From an uncultured bacterium (lineage in GTDB: Bacteria > Sysuimicrobiota > Sysuimicrobiia > Sysuimicrobiales > Sysuimicrobiaceae), in assembly GCA_938028835.1 (NCBI GenBank), contig CALIMJ010000016.1:1-46209 (forward strand): a DNA stretch of 46,209 bases. Direction: 5' to 3'. Both the position numbers and the translations under genes were made by a program. Below the pieces are notes generated by a model. It was not told the DNA's origin and did not search any database. It saw nothing but the letters and a program-made list of their open reading frames with translations. How positions within the stretch are numbered: the stretch's first letter is position 1; each line of letters begins with the position of its first letter. Below, in pieces: positions 7,261-15,027 of the stretch.

Positions 7261-9546
7261 TCACAGCCGGACCCCCGACAGCGAGCGGACGCCCACCGGT
7301 TTCCTCGGGGTCTGGGCGTCCACCACCGCGATGGCCGTGATGTTCACCACGTCGCTGACCTCCGCACCGCGGCTGAGCACGTGGACCGGCTTCGCCATCC
7401 CCATGAGGATGGGCCCCACGGCGACAGCACCTCCCAGACGCTGGACCAGCTTGTAGGCCACGTTGGCCGCCTCCAGGCTGGGGAACACCAGCACGTTGGC
7501 CTCGCCCACCAGCGCGGAGAACGGGTAGTCCTCCGCCCGCAGCTCCGGCGACAGGGCCACGTCCGCCATCATCTCGCCGTCCACCATGAGATCCGGGCGG
7601 GCCTCCTTCACCAGCTCCGTGGCCCGGGCCACCTTGTCGGACCGGGGGTGCCGGGTGGACCCGAAGTTGGAGAAGGAGATCATAGCCACCCGCGGCTCCA
7701 GGTCGAACTCCCGTGCCTTGTCCGCGGCCATGATGGCGATCTCCGCCAGTTCCTCCTCGGTGGGATCGATGTTCACCGTGGGATCCGTGAAGAGGTAGGC
7801 CCGCCCGTTCAGGATCATGAGGTACAGGCCCGCCACCCGGCTGACTCCCGGCCCCGGGCCGATGACCTGGAGGGCGGGCCGGATCACGTCCGGGTAGTGG
7901 TAGGTGAGCCCCGCCACGAACCCGTCCGCGTCACCCCTGCGCACCATCATGGCCCCGAAGTAGTTGGGCTGGCGGATCAGGGTCCGGGCCTCCCGGAGGG
8001 TGACTCCCTTGCGCTGGCGCAGGCGGTACAGCTCCTGTGCGTACGCCTCGAGCCGGTCGAACCGGTCGGGGTCCACCACCTCGACGGCGCCGTTGATCCG
8101 CAGCTCCTGCATCCGCGCCCGTACCACCGCCTCCCGGCCGATGAGCAACGGCGTGGCGATCCCCTCCTGGGCCACGATGGCCGCGGCGCGAAGGATTTTC
8201 GGCTCCTCGCCCTCGCTGAACACGATGCGCTTGGGGTCCCGGCGGGCCTTCTGGAACACCACCCCCATGACCTCCCGACCGCGCACCAGGCGCCGGGCTA
8301 GCTCCTCGCGGTAAGCCTCCAGGTCCACGCGTCGTCGCGCGACCCCGGTGCGCATGGCTGCCTCCGCTACCGCGGGCGCGACCCACAACGCGACCCGCGG
8401 GTCCAGGGGCTTGGGAATCAGGTAGTCCGGCCCGAAGGCCAGCTTCTCCAGGCCGTAGGCACGCAGCACGGAGTCAGGAACCTCTTGCTTGGCCAGGGCG
8501 GCCAGGGCCCGGCAGGCGGCCAGCTTCATCTCCTCATTGATGGCGCGGGCGCGCACGTCCAGGGCGCCCCGGAAGATGAAGGGGAAGCCCAGGACGTTGT
8601 TCACCTGGTTCGGGTAGTCGGACCGTCCGGTGGCTACGATGGCGTCTGGCCGTGCAGCACAAGCCTCCTCATACGGGATCTCCGGATCCGGGTTGGCCAG
8701 AGCGAAGACGATGGGGTGGTCTGCCATGGTCTTCAGCATCTCCCCGGTCACGATGTTGGGAGCCGACAGGCCCACGAACACGTCCGCACCCGCCAGGGCC
8801 TCCGCCAGGGTCCGGGCGGACGTGTCTGCGGCGAACCGCTCCTTGTACGGGTTCATCCCGTCCGTACGACCCCGGTACACGACCCCCTTGGTGTCCACCA
8901 ACACGATCTGGTCCCGCCGCATACCCAGCAGCAGGAAGAACTCCGCGCAGGCGATGGCGGAGGCCCCCGCGCCGCTGATCACGAGCCGGACCGCGTCGAT
9001 CCGCTTGCCCACCAACTCCAGGGCGTTGAGCAGGGCCGCGCCCGCGATGATGGCCGTACCGTGCTGGTCGTCGTGGAACACGGGGATGTCCAGCTCCTCC
9101 CGCAGTCGCTGCTCGATCCAGAAACAATCCGGCGCCCGGATGTCCTCCAGGTTGATCCCTCCGAAGGTGGGCGCGATGGCCCGCACCACCCGGACGAACT
9201 CCTCCGGGTCCGTGGTCTCCACCTCGATGTCGAACACATCCACGTCCGCGAAGCGCTTGAACAAGACCGCCTTACCCTCCATGACGGGTTTGCTGGCCAG
9301 GGCTCCCACGTTCCCCAGCCCGAGGACCGCGGTCCCGTTGGACACCACCGCCACCAGGTTCCCCTTGGCCGTATACCGGTACGCCTCCAGAGGCGAGTGG
9401 GCGATCTCCCGGACGGGTTCCGCTACCCCGGGCGTGTACGCCAAGGACAGGTCTCGCTGGGTGGCAAAGGGCTTGGTGATGTGGATGGCCAGTTTGCCGG
9501 GCCTGCCGCGGGCGTGGTAGTCGAGGGCTTCCTCTCGGAGCGCCAT
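7261..9546 (-). CDS. maeB: Malic enzyme / phosphotransacetylase-domain fusion (NADP-type, MaeB-like)
   Basis: A 761-residue cytoplasmic enzyme that decarboxylates malate to pyruvate with reduction of NAD(P). Residues 1 to about 430 are the malic enzyme part: YTPGVAEP at 37-44, the [18 protein letters not shown] block with the catalytic lysine at about 91-108, [10 protein letters not shown] at 157-166 and a Rossmann region with [15 protein letters not shown]. From about residue 440 to the end is a phosphate acetyltransferase-like domain ([16 protein letters not shown], then [13 protein letters not shown]), which in MaeB proteins senses acetyl-CoA rather than making acetyl phosphate. Length fits the family. 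The ATG at 9546 has GGAGGT upstream. The stop lies 3 bases from the EF-P-like gene's stop; the start is divergent from glpP. Confidence 0.95.
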   Translation of the reverse strand: MALREEALDYHARGRPGKLAIHITKPFATQRDLSLAYTPGVAEPVREIAHSPLEAYRYTAKGNLVAVVSNGTAVLGLGNVGALASKPVMEGKAVLFKRFADVDVFDIEVETTDPEEFVRVVRAIAPTFGGINLEDIRAPDCFWIEQRLREELDIPVFHDDQHGTAIIAGAALLNALELVGKRIDAVRLVISGAGASAIACAEFFLLLGMRRDQIVLVDTKGVVYRGRTDGMNPYKERFAADTSARTLAEALAGADVFVGLSAPNIVTGEMLKTMADHPIVFALANPDPEIPYEEACAARPDAIVATGRSDYPNQVNNVLGFPFIFRGALDVRARAINEEMKLAACRALAALAKQEVPDSVLRAYGLEKLAFGPDYLIPKPLDPRVALWVAPAVAEAAMRTGVARRRVDLEAYREELARRLVRGREVMGVVFQKARRDPKRIVFSEGEEPKILRAAAIVAQEGIATPLLIGREAVVRARMQELRINGAVEVVDPDRFDRLEAYAQELYRLRQRKGVTLREARTLIRQPNYFGAMMVRRGDADGFVAGLTYHYPDVIRPALQVIGPGPGVSRVAGLYLMILNGRAYLFTDPTVNIDPTEEELAEIAIMAADKAREFDLEPRVAMISFSNFGSTRHPRSDKVARATELVKEARPDLMVDGEMMADVALSPELRAEDYPFSALVGEANVLVFPSLEAANVAYKLVQRLGGAVAVGPILMGMAKPVHVLSRGAEVSDVVNITAIAVVDAQTPRKPVGVRSLSGVRL

Positions 9547-9673
9547 GGCGTGACCTCCGTGGTTGGTTGTGGGACTCGGTCTCCGGCTCCATTGTGCGCC
9601 ACCGGAGCGGCCGTGGAAAGGGAGTCTCGCGGCGCCGGAGGAGAGGGAGCCGACGGAGTAGAATGGTCCATCT

Positions 9674-10336
9674 GTGACCGCCCGCCGCTGGGCGCGTCTT
9701 TGGGAAGGAGCTGTGGGAGCGACGCACGGGCACACCGGCTCGGCGGTCCAGGAGCTTCTCACACGGCTGCGGGAGCTGCCTGTGGTGCCCGCGGTCCGCA
9801 GTCTGGAGGACGTGGAGGAGGCCTGCCGCCGCGGGGCTGCGGCCATCTTCTTCTTCAAGGGTGATGTGTTCGGGCTGCGGGAGGCCTTGCCGCGCTGCGG
9901 GGACTTCGGGATCCCGGTCTACGTCCACCTGGACCTGGTGGAAGGGGGGGAGGACGCGGCGGGGATCCGGCTCCTGAGGGAGCTGGGGGCGGCGGGGGTG
10001 GTGAGTACCCGGGGCCCGCTGCTGCGGGAGGCCAGGGCAGCGGGGCTCCTGGCCATCCACCGGGTGTTCATGGTGGACTCGGAGGCCTTGCGGACGGGCA
10101 CCGCGGCGGTACGGGCCTCCGAGCCGGACCTGGTGGAGATCCTGCCCGGGCTAGCCGTGCCCCACGTGATTCGGGAGCTGCGGGCTTCCGTGCCCCAGCC
10201 GGTGATCGGGGCGGCGCTGGTGACCCAGCCCGAGCAGGTGGCGGCCATCCTTCGGTCAGGGGCGGTGGGGGTGTCCGCCAGCGCGAGGCGGCTGTGGGGT
10301 CTACGGATCCCCGCGGGCGCCGCCCCGAAGCCTTGA
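9674..10336 (+). CDS. glpP: Glycerol-3-phosphate responsive antiterminator (GlpP family)
   Basis: A 220-residue TIM-barrel-like RNA-binding regulator. The pattern LPVVPAVRSLEDVEEA, a phosphate-pocket-like FFFKGDVFGL (59-68), VYVHLDLVEG (82-91), VSTRGPLL and PDLVEILPGL (151-160) matches GlpP throughout. In Bacillus, GlpP with bound glycerol-3-phosphate binds the leader RNAs of glp genes and prevents termination. The genes downstream on the same strand (two transporter sets, ugpBQAE, glpK, glpD) and the two hairpin leaders at 10386 and 13717 suit that role. The GTG at 9674 opens the frame; a GTG at 9713 lies only two bases after AAGGAG. The N-terminus is about 25 residues longer than the conserved core, so the exact start is uncertain. 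Confidence 0.9.
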   Translation: MTARRWARLWEGAVGATHGHTGSAVQELLTRLRELPVVPAVRSLEDVEEACRRGAAAIFFFKGDVFGLREALPRCGDFGIPVYVHLDLVEGGEDAAGIRLLRELGAAGVVSTRGPLLREARAAGLLAIHRVFMVDSEALRTGTAAVRASEPDLVEILPGLAVPHVIRELRASVPQPVIGAALVTQPEQVAAILRSGAVGVSASARRLWGLRIPAGAAPKP

Positions 10337-10362
10337 CGCTCCCCGGAGCCCCGGCGCATAGT
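10333..10362 (+). promoter_or_regulatory. Candidate sigma-A-type promoter for leader 1
   Basis: TTGACG at 10333-10338, overlapping the glpP stop codon, is followed after 18 bases by CATAGT at 10357-10362. These match 5 of 6 and 4 of 6 consensus positions. Transcripts would begin near 10370, about 15 bases before the conserved leader element at 10386, which suits a short attenuation leader. Read-through from a glpP promoter is an alternative. Confidence 0.45.
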
Positions 10363-10385
10363 GGTCTCAGAAAAACCCAGCAGGG

Positions 10386-10460
10386 GCGGGAGAGACAAGA
10401 GAGGACCCGCTCGATCCCGGAGGAGGGGTCGAGCGGGTCTTGACTTTACGGGCCCTTAAC
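10386..10460 (+). promoter_or_regulatory. Attenuator-like leader, copy 1 (candidate GlpP target)
   Basis: This leader lies between glpP and the first transporter set. Bases 10386-10414 are identical to 13717-13745. The strand GGGCGGG at 10384-10390 can pair with CCCGCTC at 10406-10412 (seven pairs, one G-U). That pairing would destroy the terminator hairpin at 10404-10439, whose left arm contains the same CCCGCTC. The purine-rich spacer AGAGACAAGAGAGGA (10391-10405) is unpaired in this alternative form and is a plausible protein-binding site. After the hairpin, CTTTACG and TTAAC (10444-10460) also recur in copy 2. Control by the adjacent GlpP is inferred from gene context, not shown by the sequence. 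Confidence 0.65.
10404..10439 (+). terminator. Intrinsic-terminator-like hairpin 1
   Basis: A 36-base near-palindrome. Fifteen base pairs, including one U-G wobble at pair 12, close on a six-base loop GGAGGA. It is followed by TTGACTTTA rather than a pure T run, so termination may be moderate, as expected for a regulated site. The core is the exact reverse complement of the hairpin at 13735-13770. Confidence 0.65.
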
Positions 10461-10538
10461 ATAGGTTTTCCAGGATCGGACCCGTCGGCGTCATGCGAAA
10501 GCACATTGCTCTGTAGCCTTAGAAAGGGGGCGACTGCA

Positions 10539-11843
10539 ATGGGGAGAATGCGACTGCGGTCCTGGCAGCTCGGAATGGCTGGGCTGCTGATCGGCCTCCT
10601 AGCAACTACCGCGGTTGGCGGGCCTAGCCGAGGCCTGGTTCGCCTCACCTTCTACTACCCCGTAGGCGTGGCCGGGCCGCTAGCCCGCGTGATCGACGAA
10701 ATGGTTTCCGACTTCAACCGACAGACGCCCGATGTGGAAGTCGTCGCTGTCTACTCCGGCGACTACGACCCAACCATGCAAAAGGTACAAACTGCAGTCA
10801 TGGCGGGGAACCCGCCCGACATCGCTATCGTGGAGATCTCGGAGATGCCCACGCTCCTAGCCATGAACGCCATCATTCCGCTCGACTCGTACGCGCGCGC
10901 CGAAGGCCGCGAATGGCTACGCGACTTCTTCCCGGCATTCCTGCAGAACAGCTACTCCGACGGACGGTTCTACGCCGTTCCCTTTCAACGGAGCACACCG
11001 GTCCTTTACTGGAACAAGGATGCGTTTAGGGAAGCTGGTCTTGATCCGGAGACTCCACCGGCCACGTGGGAGGAGCTGGAAGAGTACGCTAAACGTCTCG
11101 TCAAGCGCGATGCTGCTGGGAGCATCCAGCGGTGGGGCGTCACCATCAGCGGCGGATGGAATGACTGGCTATTCGAGGCCTTCGTGCGACAGAACGGTGG
11201 CGTCCTCCTCGACTACGGTCGCCGGCAACTGCGACTCGATAGCCCCGAAGCGGTGGAGGCCTTGCGATTTTGGGTTCGGCTAACGACCGAGCTCAAAGTA
11301 GCCCCGCCTCACAGTACCTGGGCCTCCACTCCTCCTGACTTTGTAGCTGGCCGCACGGCGATGCTGTACCATTCCACTGGCATTTTGACATTCCTCAAGA
11401 ACTCCGCGCGCTTCCCGTTTGGAGTAGCCTTCCTCCCCAGGAAAAAGCAGTATGCCGTCGAAGTCGGGGGCGGTAATTTCTACGTCTTCAAGAACATCCC
11501 CAAAGCTCATCAAGACGCCGCATGGAGGTTCATCCGGTGGATGGTGACTCCGGAACGCGCGGCCCGCTGGTCCATGGCCTCCGGCTACATCGCCGTCCGG
11601 CAGTCTGCGTACGAAGTGCCCACTATGAAGGACTTCGTCGCCAAGAACCCCGAGTACCTGGTCGCACGAGAACAGCTCCGATATGCCTATGGTAAAATCA
11701 TGGCGCCGAACTTCCAGCGTCTGCGCGAAATTCTGAAGCGCGCGCTCGACGACGCGACGGGAGGTCGCCTGGCACCCGAGGCGGCTCTGCGTCGAGCTCA
11801 GCAGGAGGCGGAGCAGGCTCTTAGTGCCTGGCTGAGACGCTAG
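10539..11843 (+). CDS. Sugar / glycerol-3-phosphate-type ABC transporter solute-binding protein
   Basis: A 434-residue exported protein of the SBP_bac_1 family. Residues 1 to about 28 form a signal peptide (basic start, then GMAGLLIGLLATTAVG). Family features include a Gly/Asn-Pro-Pro-Asp block (AVMAGNPPDIAIVE), PFQRSTPVLYWNKDAFREAG and PPATWEELEEYAKRLV, which closely resemble UgpB. It is placed directly after glpP and its leader, so uptake of glycerol-3-phosphate or a related polyol phosphate is likely but unproven. AGAAAGGGGG precedes the ATG at 10539; the longer frame from 10440 would read through the leader and is rejected. Base composition here and in the next two genes is lower in GC than the neighbourhood, suggesting transfer. 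Confidence 0.85.
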   Translation: MGRMRLRSWQLGMAGLLIGLLATTAVGGPSRGLVRLTFYYPVGVAGPLARVIDEMVSDFNRQTPDVEVVAVYSGDYDPTMQKVQTAVMAGNPPDIAIVEISEMPTLLAMNAIIPLDSYARAEGREWLRDFFPAFLQNSYSDGRFYAVPFQRSTPVLYWNKDAFREAGLDPETPPATWEELEEYAKRLVKRDAAGSIQRWGVTISGGWNDWLFEAFVRQNGGVLLDYGRRQLRLDSPEAVEALRFWVRLTTELKVAPPHSTWASTPPDFVAGRTAMLYHSTGILTFLKNSARFPFGVAFLPRKKQYAVEVGGGNFYVFKNIPKAHQDAAWRFIRWMVTPERAARWSMASGYIAVRQSAYEVPTMKDFVAKNPEYLVAREQLRYAYGKIMAPNFQRLREILKRALDDATGGRLAPEAALRRAQQEAEQALSAWLRR

Positions 11844-11860
11844 CTCATCGGGCCAGTCCC

Positions 11861-12760
11861 ATGCCTCCAGAGGCCAGCTGCTATAGTCGGGCGCGGGGCA
11901 CGGAGGTGCTGCTTTACCTCCTCCCCTCGCTCGTGTTTCTCGCTGTGTTTACTTACTGGCCGATCGTGCGCGCCGTCGCTACAAGCCTGCTGGAATGGAA
12001 CATCTCGCATCCGCAGCCGCGATTTGCCGGGCTCCGTAACTATATCGTGTTAGCTGCAGACCCCGTTTTCCACCTGGTGATGCGGAATACCCTGCTCCTG
12101 GCCCTAGTCGCAATCCCGCTGAGTATAGCATTGGCACTCCTCTTCGCCGTCCTTTTGCATGAGCCCTTGGGCTCGCTGCGTCCCGTCTACCGCGCGGCCG
12201 TGTTCTACCCCACGATGGTCCCGATGGCCGCAGCGGCAATGCTCTGGGTCTGGCTATTCAATCCTAGCATTGGCCTCGTTAATTACTATCTTGGAAGGCT
12301 CGGGATACCGCGTGTAGAATGGCTATACGATATGACGTGGGCGCTTCCTGCGGTCATGATCAGCTGGATTTGGAAGAACGTAGGCTATCTCGCCATTCTG
12401 TACTTGGCCGGTCTCCAGGCGATTCCTCGCGATCTCCTCGAGGCGGCGAGTGTAGAAGGCGCGGGCTTCTGGCAACGTCTCCGCCATGTCACCCTGCCTT
12501 TATTGGGACCCACAACGGTCTTCGTAGTGGCCGTCTCTGTGATCAACTCCTTCCAAATTTTTGACGCCGTACACATCATGACTCAGGGCGGTCCCGCCGA
12601 TCGGACGAACGTAGTCATCTATTACTTGTACCAGCAGGCGTTCCGCTTTTGGGATATCGGGGTGGCGAGTGCGCTCACGGTGTTGTTCGTCGTGGGGCTT
12701 CTATCCGTTATCGCCGCGGTAGTTCGGCAGATGGAGCGGCGGGTTTTCTATGAGGTCTAG
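11861..12760 (+). CDS. Sugar-type ABC transporter permease (UgpA/MalF-like)
   Basis: A 299-residue membrane protein with six predicted helices, starting with LLYLLPSLVFLAVFTYWPIV, the usual first helix of UgpA-like subunits. The ATPase-contact loop reads LLEAASVEGAGFWQRLRHVTLP. It should form a heterodimer with the next gene product. It starts at ATG 11861, 17 bases after the binding-protein gene, with only a weak ribosome site. AT-rich codons are common (for example TAC/TAT and ATA choices) compared with the flanking high-GC genes. No ATPase gene belongs to this three-gene set. Confidence 0.9.
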   Translation: MPPEASCYSRARGTEVLLYLLPSLVFLAVFTYWPIVRAVATSLLEWNISHPQPRFAGLRNYIVLAADPVFHLVMRNTLLLALVAIPLSIALALLFAVLLHEPLGSLRPVYRAAVFYPTMVPMAAAAMLWVWLFNPSIGLVNYYLGRLGIPRVEWLYDMTWALPAVMISWIWKNVGYLAILYLAGLQAIPRDLLEAASVEGAGFWQRLRHVTLPLLGPTTVFVVAVSVINSFQIFDAVHIMTQGGPADRTNVVIYYLYQQAFRFWDIGVASALTVLFVVGLLSVIAAVVRQMERRVFYEV

Positions 12761-13643
12761 TCGCGAGGTGCGAAGGGTGCCGTCGGTTCCTGCAGTATTC
12801 GAAAGAAATCTCCGCGCTTTGCTACGGCGGAGAGCGCAGACGCTGCTGATGCACGTGACCGTGGGGGGTCTATCCGTATTATGGCTCGTGCCTTACCTTT
12901 GGGCGGTGGCGGCGTCGCTGAAGGCTCGCACGGAGATATTTACGGCAACGCCGCAGTGGTTTCCCAGCGCGTGGCAATGGAGCAATTATCTCGACGTGTT
13001 TCGATATGCTCCCTTCGGCTTGTATCTATTTAACACGGTCGTTGTTGTCCTCGGCATTTTGTTGGTCCAGCTGGTGACGGTTACTGTGGCAGGTTTTGCT
13101 TTTGCACGCTTGGAATTCCGCTGGCGTGATATACTATTTTACTTGTTCATTGTGCAGATGATGTTGCCAATTCATGCGGTAATCGTTCCGAACTACTTGA
13201 CCATTAAGAGCCTAGGCCTGCTGAACACAAGGCTCGCGATGATGATAGTATTTTGGGCGAGCGGCTATGGCACGTTTCTCATGCGGCAGGCTTTCCGGCA
13301 GGTACCGCGGGAACTTGAGGAGGCGGCTTTACTCGATGGCTGCTCCAGGCTGCGGATGCTGTGGAGCGTGATGGTGCCGCAAGTGCGGCCCACGTTGGTG
13401 GCCTTTTCGTTAATCAGCGTGGTAACGCACTGGAACGATTTTCTCTGGCCGCTGATCGTGACGGACACGCAGGATGTCCGGACACTGACAATCGGACTCG
13501 CTATGTTTGTGCAGCAGGAAAGCGGAGCGGACTGGACTTTGTTGATGGCGGCGACGGTTGTGGTGACAGCGCCGCTACTTGTTGCGTTTTTGCTATTTCA
13601 GCGGCAATTCGTGGAGAGCTTTATGTACGCTGGGTTGCGATAA
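12750..13643 (+). CDS. Sugar-type ABC transporter permease (UgpE/MalG-like)
   Basis: A 297-residue membrane protein overlapping the previous permease gene by 11 bases, a sign of translational coupling. Typical UgpE-like elements are the first helix with LWLVPYLWAVAASLK, FIVQMMLPIHAVIVPNYL, and the ATPase-docking loop ELEEAALLDGCSRLRMLWSV; the EAA loop is close to standard. This gene shows the lowest GC of the window (one 60-base stretch at 13081-13140 is about 45%). That contrast supports recent acquisition of the 10.5-13.6 kb cassette. Its ATPase partner may be the protein encoded at 15028 or one elsewhere. Confidence 0.9.
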   Translation: MRSSREVRRVPSVPAVFERNLRALLRRRAQTLLMHVTVGGLSVLWLVPYLWAVAASLKARTEIFTATPQWFPSAWQWSNYLDVFRYAPFGLYLFNTVVVVLGILLVQLVTVTVAGFAFARLEFRWRDILFYLFIVQMMLPIHAVIVPNYLTIKSLGLLNTRLAMMIVFWASGYGTFLMRQAFRQVPRELEEAALLDGCSRLRMLWSVMVPQVRPTLVAFSLISVVTHWNDFLWPLIVTDTQDVRTLTIGLAMFVQQESGADWTLLMAATVVVTAPLLVAFLLFQRQFVESFMYAGLR

Positions 13644-13716
13644 GATGAGCGTGTGAACGACGGTTTTTTGGACGGCAGCGAGGGCTATGCAATGGTAGGC
13701 ATGGAAGCAAATTGGA

Positions 13717-13792
13717 GCGGGAGAGACAAGAGAGGACCCGCTCGACCCCTCCTCCGGGATCGAGCGGGTCTTTCGCTTTACGCGATCTTAAC
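13717..13792 (+). promoter_or_regulatory. Attenuator-like leader, copy 2 with mirrored terminator core
   Basis: This is a second copy of the leader at 10386. Bases 13717-13745 repeat the 29-base 5' part exactly. GAGCGGG at 13715-13721 can pair perfectly with CCCGCTC at 13737-13743, the left arm of the hairpin, again giving a mutually exclusive antiterminator. Compared with copy 1, the upstream strand changes from GGGCGGG to GAGCGGG, so a G-U pair becomes A-U and pairing is kept. The tail again has CTTTACG and TTAAC with a different five-base spacer. No strong promoter is visible just upstream (a weak TTGGAC lies at 13668), so it may act on read-through from the preceding cassette. Confidence 0.65.
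13735..13770 (+). terminator. Intrinsic-terminator-like hairpin 2 (mirror image of hairpin 1)
   Basis: This 36-base core is the exact reverse complement of 10404-10439, though its flanks keep the same orientation as in copy 1. The loop is TCCTCC, and pair 12 is a C-A mismatch in RNA instead of the U-G wobble of copy 1. It is followed by TTTCGCTTTA. It lies before the long operon that ends with glpK and glpD. Confidence 0.65.
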
Positions 13793-13823
13793 GGGTAAGC
13801 TTTACGCGATCTTAACGGGTAAG
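13776..13823 (+). repeat. Exact 24-base tandem repeat, two units
   Basis: The units at 13776-13799 and 13800-13823 are identical and begin CTTTACGCGATCTTAACGGG. Copy 1 of the leader has only one degenerate half-unit at 10444-10460. The repeat lies between the hairpin and the ribosome site of the gene at 13878. In the long frame that opens at 13653 it would encode a repeated YAILTGK, but that start is not credible. Confidence 0.9.
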
Positions 13824-13877
13824 GTGTACGTCCGCTTCGGCAGGAGGTCGGGAGTGATGCCAGAGGGAGGTGGAGAG

Positions 13878-15023
13878 ATGAGAAGAGCTCGGCCCTGGTG
13901 GATCCTGGCGCTGCTAACCGTCGCTGCGGTGGGCGCGTTACTGCCGGCGTGGCCGTCGCGAGCCCAGCAGCCCATCGAGAACCGGCTAGTCATCATCACG
14001 CCGGTGGCCCGCACGGTCACGGAGCCCACGGTGGCCGCCTTCCGCGAGTTCGCACGGCGGCGGTACAACGTGGACGTGCAGGTCACGGTGGTGTCCGCGG
14101 GCACCCCCGTGGCCTACGGGCGCATCCGGGAGTGGGGCGGACGGCCCGAGGCGGACATCTTCTGGGGCGGCGAGCCCGCCCTGTTTGACGATCTGGCGGA
14201 GCGTAAGCTGCTGGCGCCCGTGGAGCTACCGGAAAGCGTGCTGCGGGAGATCCCCGCGTCCATCGGCACGCCGAAGCCTGTGCTCCTCAAGGACCCCCGC
14301 GGGTTCTGGGTGGGGTGCTGCCTGACTCCTTACGGCCTCGTGTACCACCCGCGCCTGCTGCGGCGCGTGGGGCTCCAGACCCTCCGGGAGTGGGACGACC
14401 TCCTGGATTGCCGGCTCAAGGGCCAGATCGCCCAGGCGACCCCAGACCGATCCAGCTCTAACCACGCTACCTACGAGGTGATCCTGCAGCTGTACGGCTG
14501 GCAGAAGGGTTGGGAGTGGGCCCAGCGGCTGGGGGCCAACACCGGGATCTTCGTGGCCCGCAGCCGCGACGTTCCGACCGTGGTGGCGAAGGGCGAGTTT
14601 GCGGTGGGCTTCGCGGTCCCCGCCTACATGGCCTTCGAAGACTTGCTGAGCGGGTACGAGCTCCGGTACGTCCACCCCACGGCCGCTTTCGTCACTCCCG
14701 AACCGTTGGCGGTGCTGGCCGGGGCCCGGAACCCCCGGGCGGCGAGGGAGTTCATCCAGTTCGCTCTCAGCGAGGAGGGACAGAAGACCATGATGGCCCG
14801 GGGCCAGTACGGCATCTCCCCCAAGTACAGGATGGAGGGCCCCCCGGGCTCGCCGCTCGCCCGCATGGCGGAGTTCACAGGGATCAAGTCGTTCTTCGAA
14901 AAACCCGTGCGCAACGTGTACGACGACGACGTGGCGCAGAAGCGGTACAGCGAGGTCAACGAGGTGTTCCGCAAGCTGATCGTGGAGCGACACGGGGAGC
15001 TCAAGCGCCGCTTCTGCCCGTAG
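13878..15023 (+). CDS. ABC transporter solute-binding protein (iron/spermidine/sugar-phosphate type)
   Basis: A 381-residue exported protein. The signal peptide spans residues 1 to about 29 (MRRARPWW, a hydrophobic core, then an AQQ cleavage site). The mature part matches the FbpA/AfuA/PotD-like binding proteins: NRLVIITPVARTVTEPTVAAF, RPEADIFWGGEPALFDDL, GCCLTPYGLVYH and AVPAYMAFEDLL. That group includes iron, phosphonate and hexose-phosphate binders; an organophosphate fits the glycerol-phosphate context best, by inference. The ATG at 13878 follows GGGAGGTGGAG. It is the first gene of a ten-gene operon and lies 4 bases before the ATPase gene. Confidence 0.88.
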   Translation: MRRARPWWILALLTVAAVGALLPAWPSRAQQPIENRLVIITPVARTVTEPTVAAFREFARRRYNVDVQVTVVSAGTPVAYGRIREWGGRPEADIFWGGEPALFDDLAERKLLAPVELPESVLREIPASIGTPKPVLLKDPRGFWVGCCLTPYGLVYHPRLLRRVGLQTLREWDDLLDCRLKGQIAQATPDRSSSNHATYEVILQLYGWQKGWEWAQRLGANTGIFVARSRDVPTVVAKGEFAVGFAVPAYMAFEDLLSGYELRYVHPTAAFVTPEPLAVLAGARNPRAAREFIQFALSEEGQKTMMARGQYGISPKYRMEGPPGSPLARMAEFTGIKSFFEKPVRNVYDDDVAQKRYSEVNEVFRKLIVERHGELKRRFCP

Positions 15024-15027
15024 GGGT

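Noticed and set aside
10386-13792. The repeated leaders as ends of an insertion sequence or attachment sites
   Set aside because: No transposase or integrase gene lies between them, and each copy sits exactly where a leader is expected; a regulatory RNA explains the hairpin and antiterminator pairing better, although recombination at them remains possible.
13653-13877. N-terminal extension of the binding protein at 13878 containing a repeated YAILTGK
   Set aside because: The extension reads through the hairpin and tandem repeat, while ATG 13878 has a strong ribosome site directly before a proper signal peptide.
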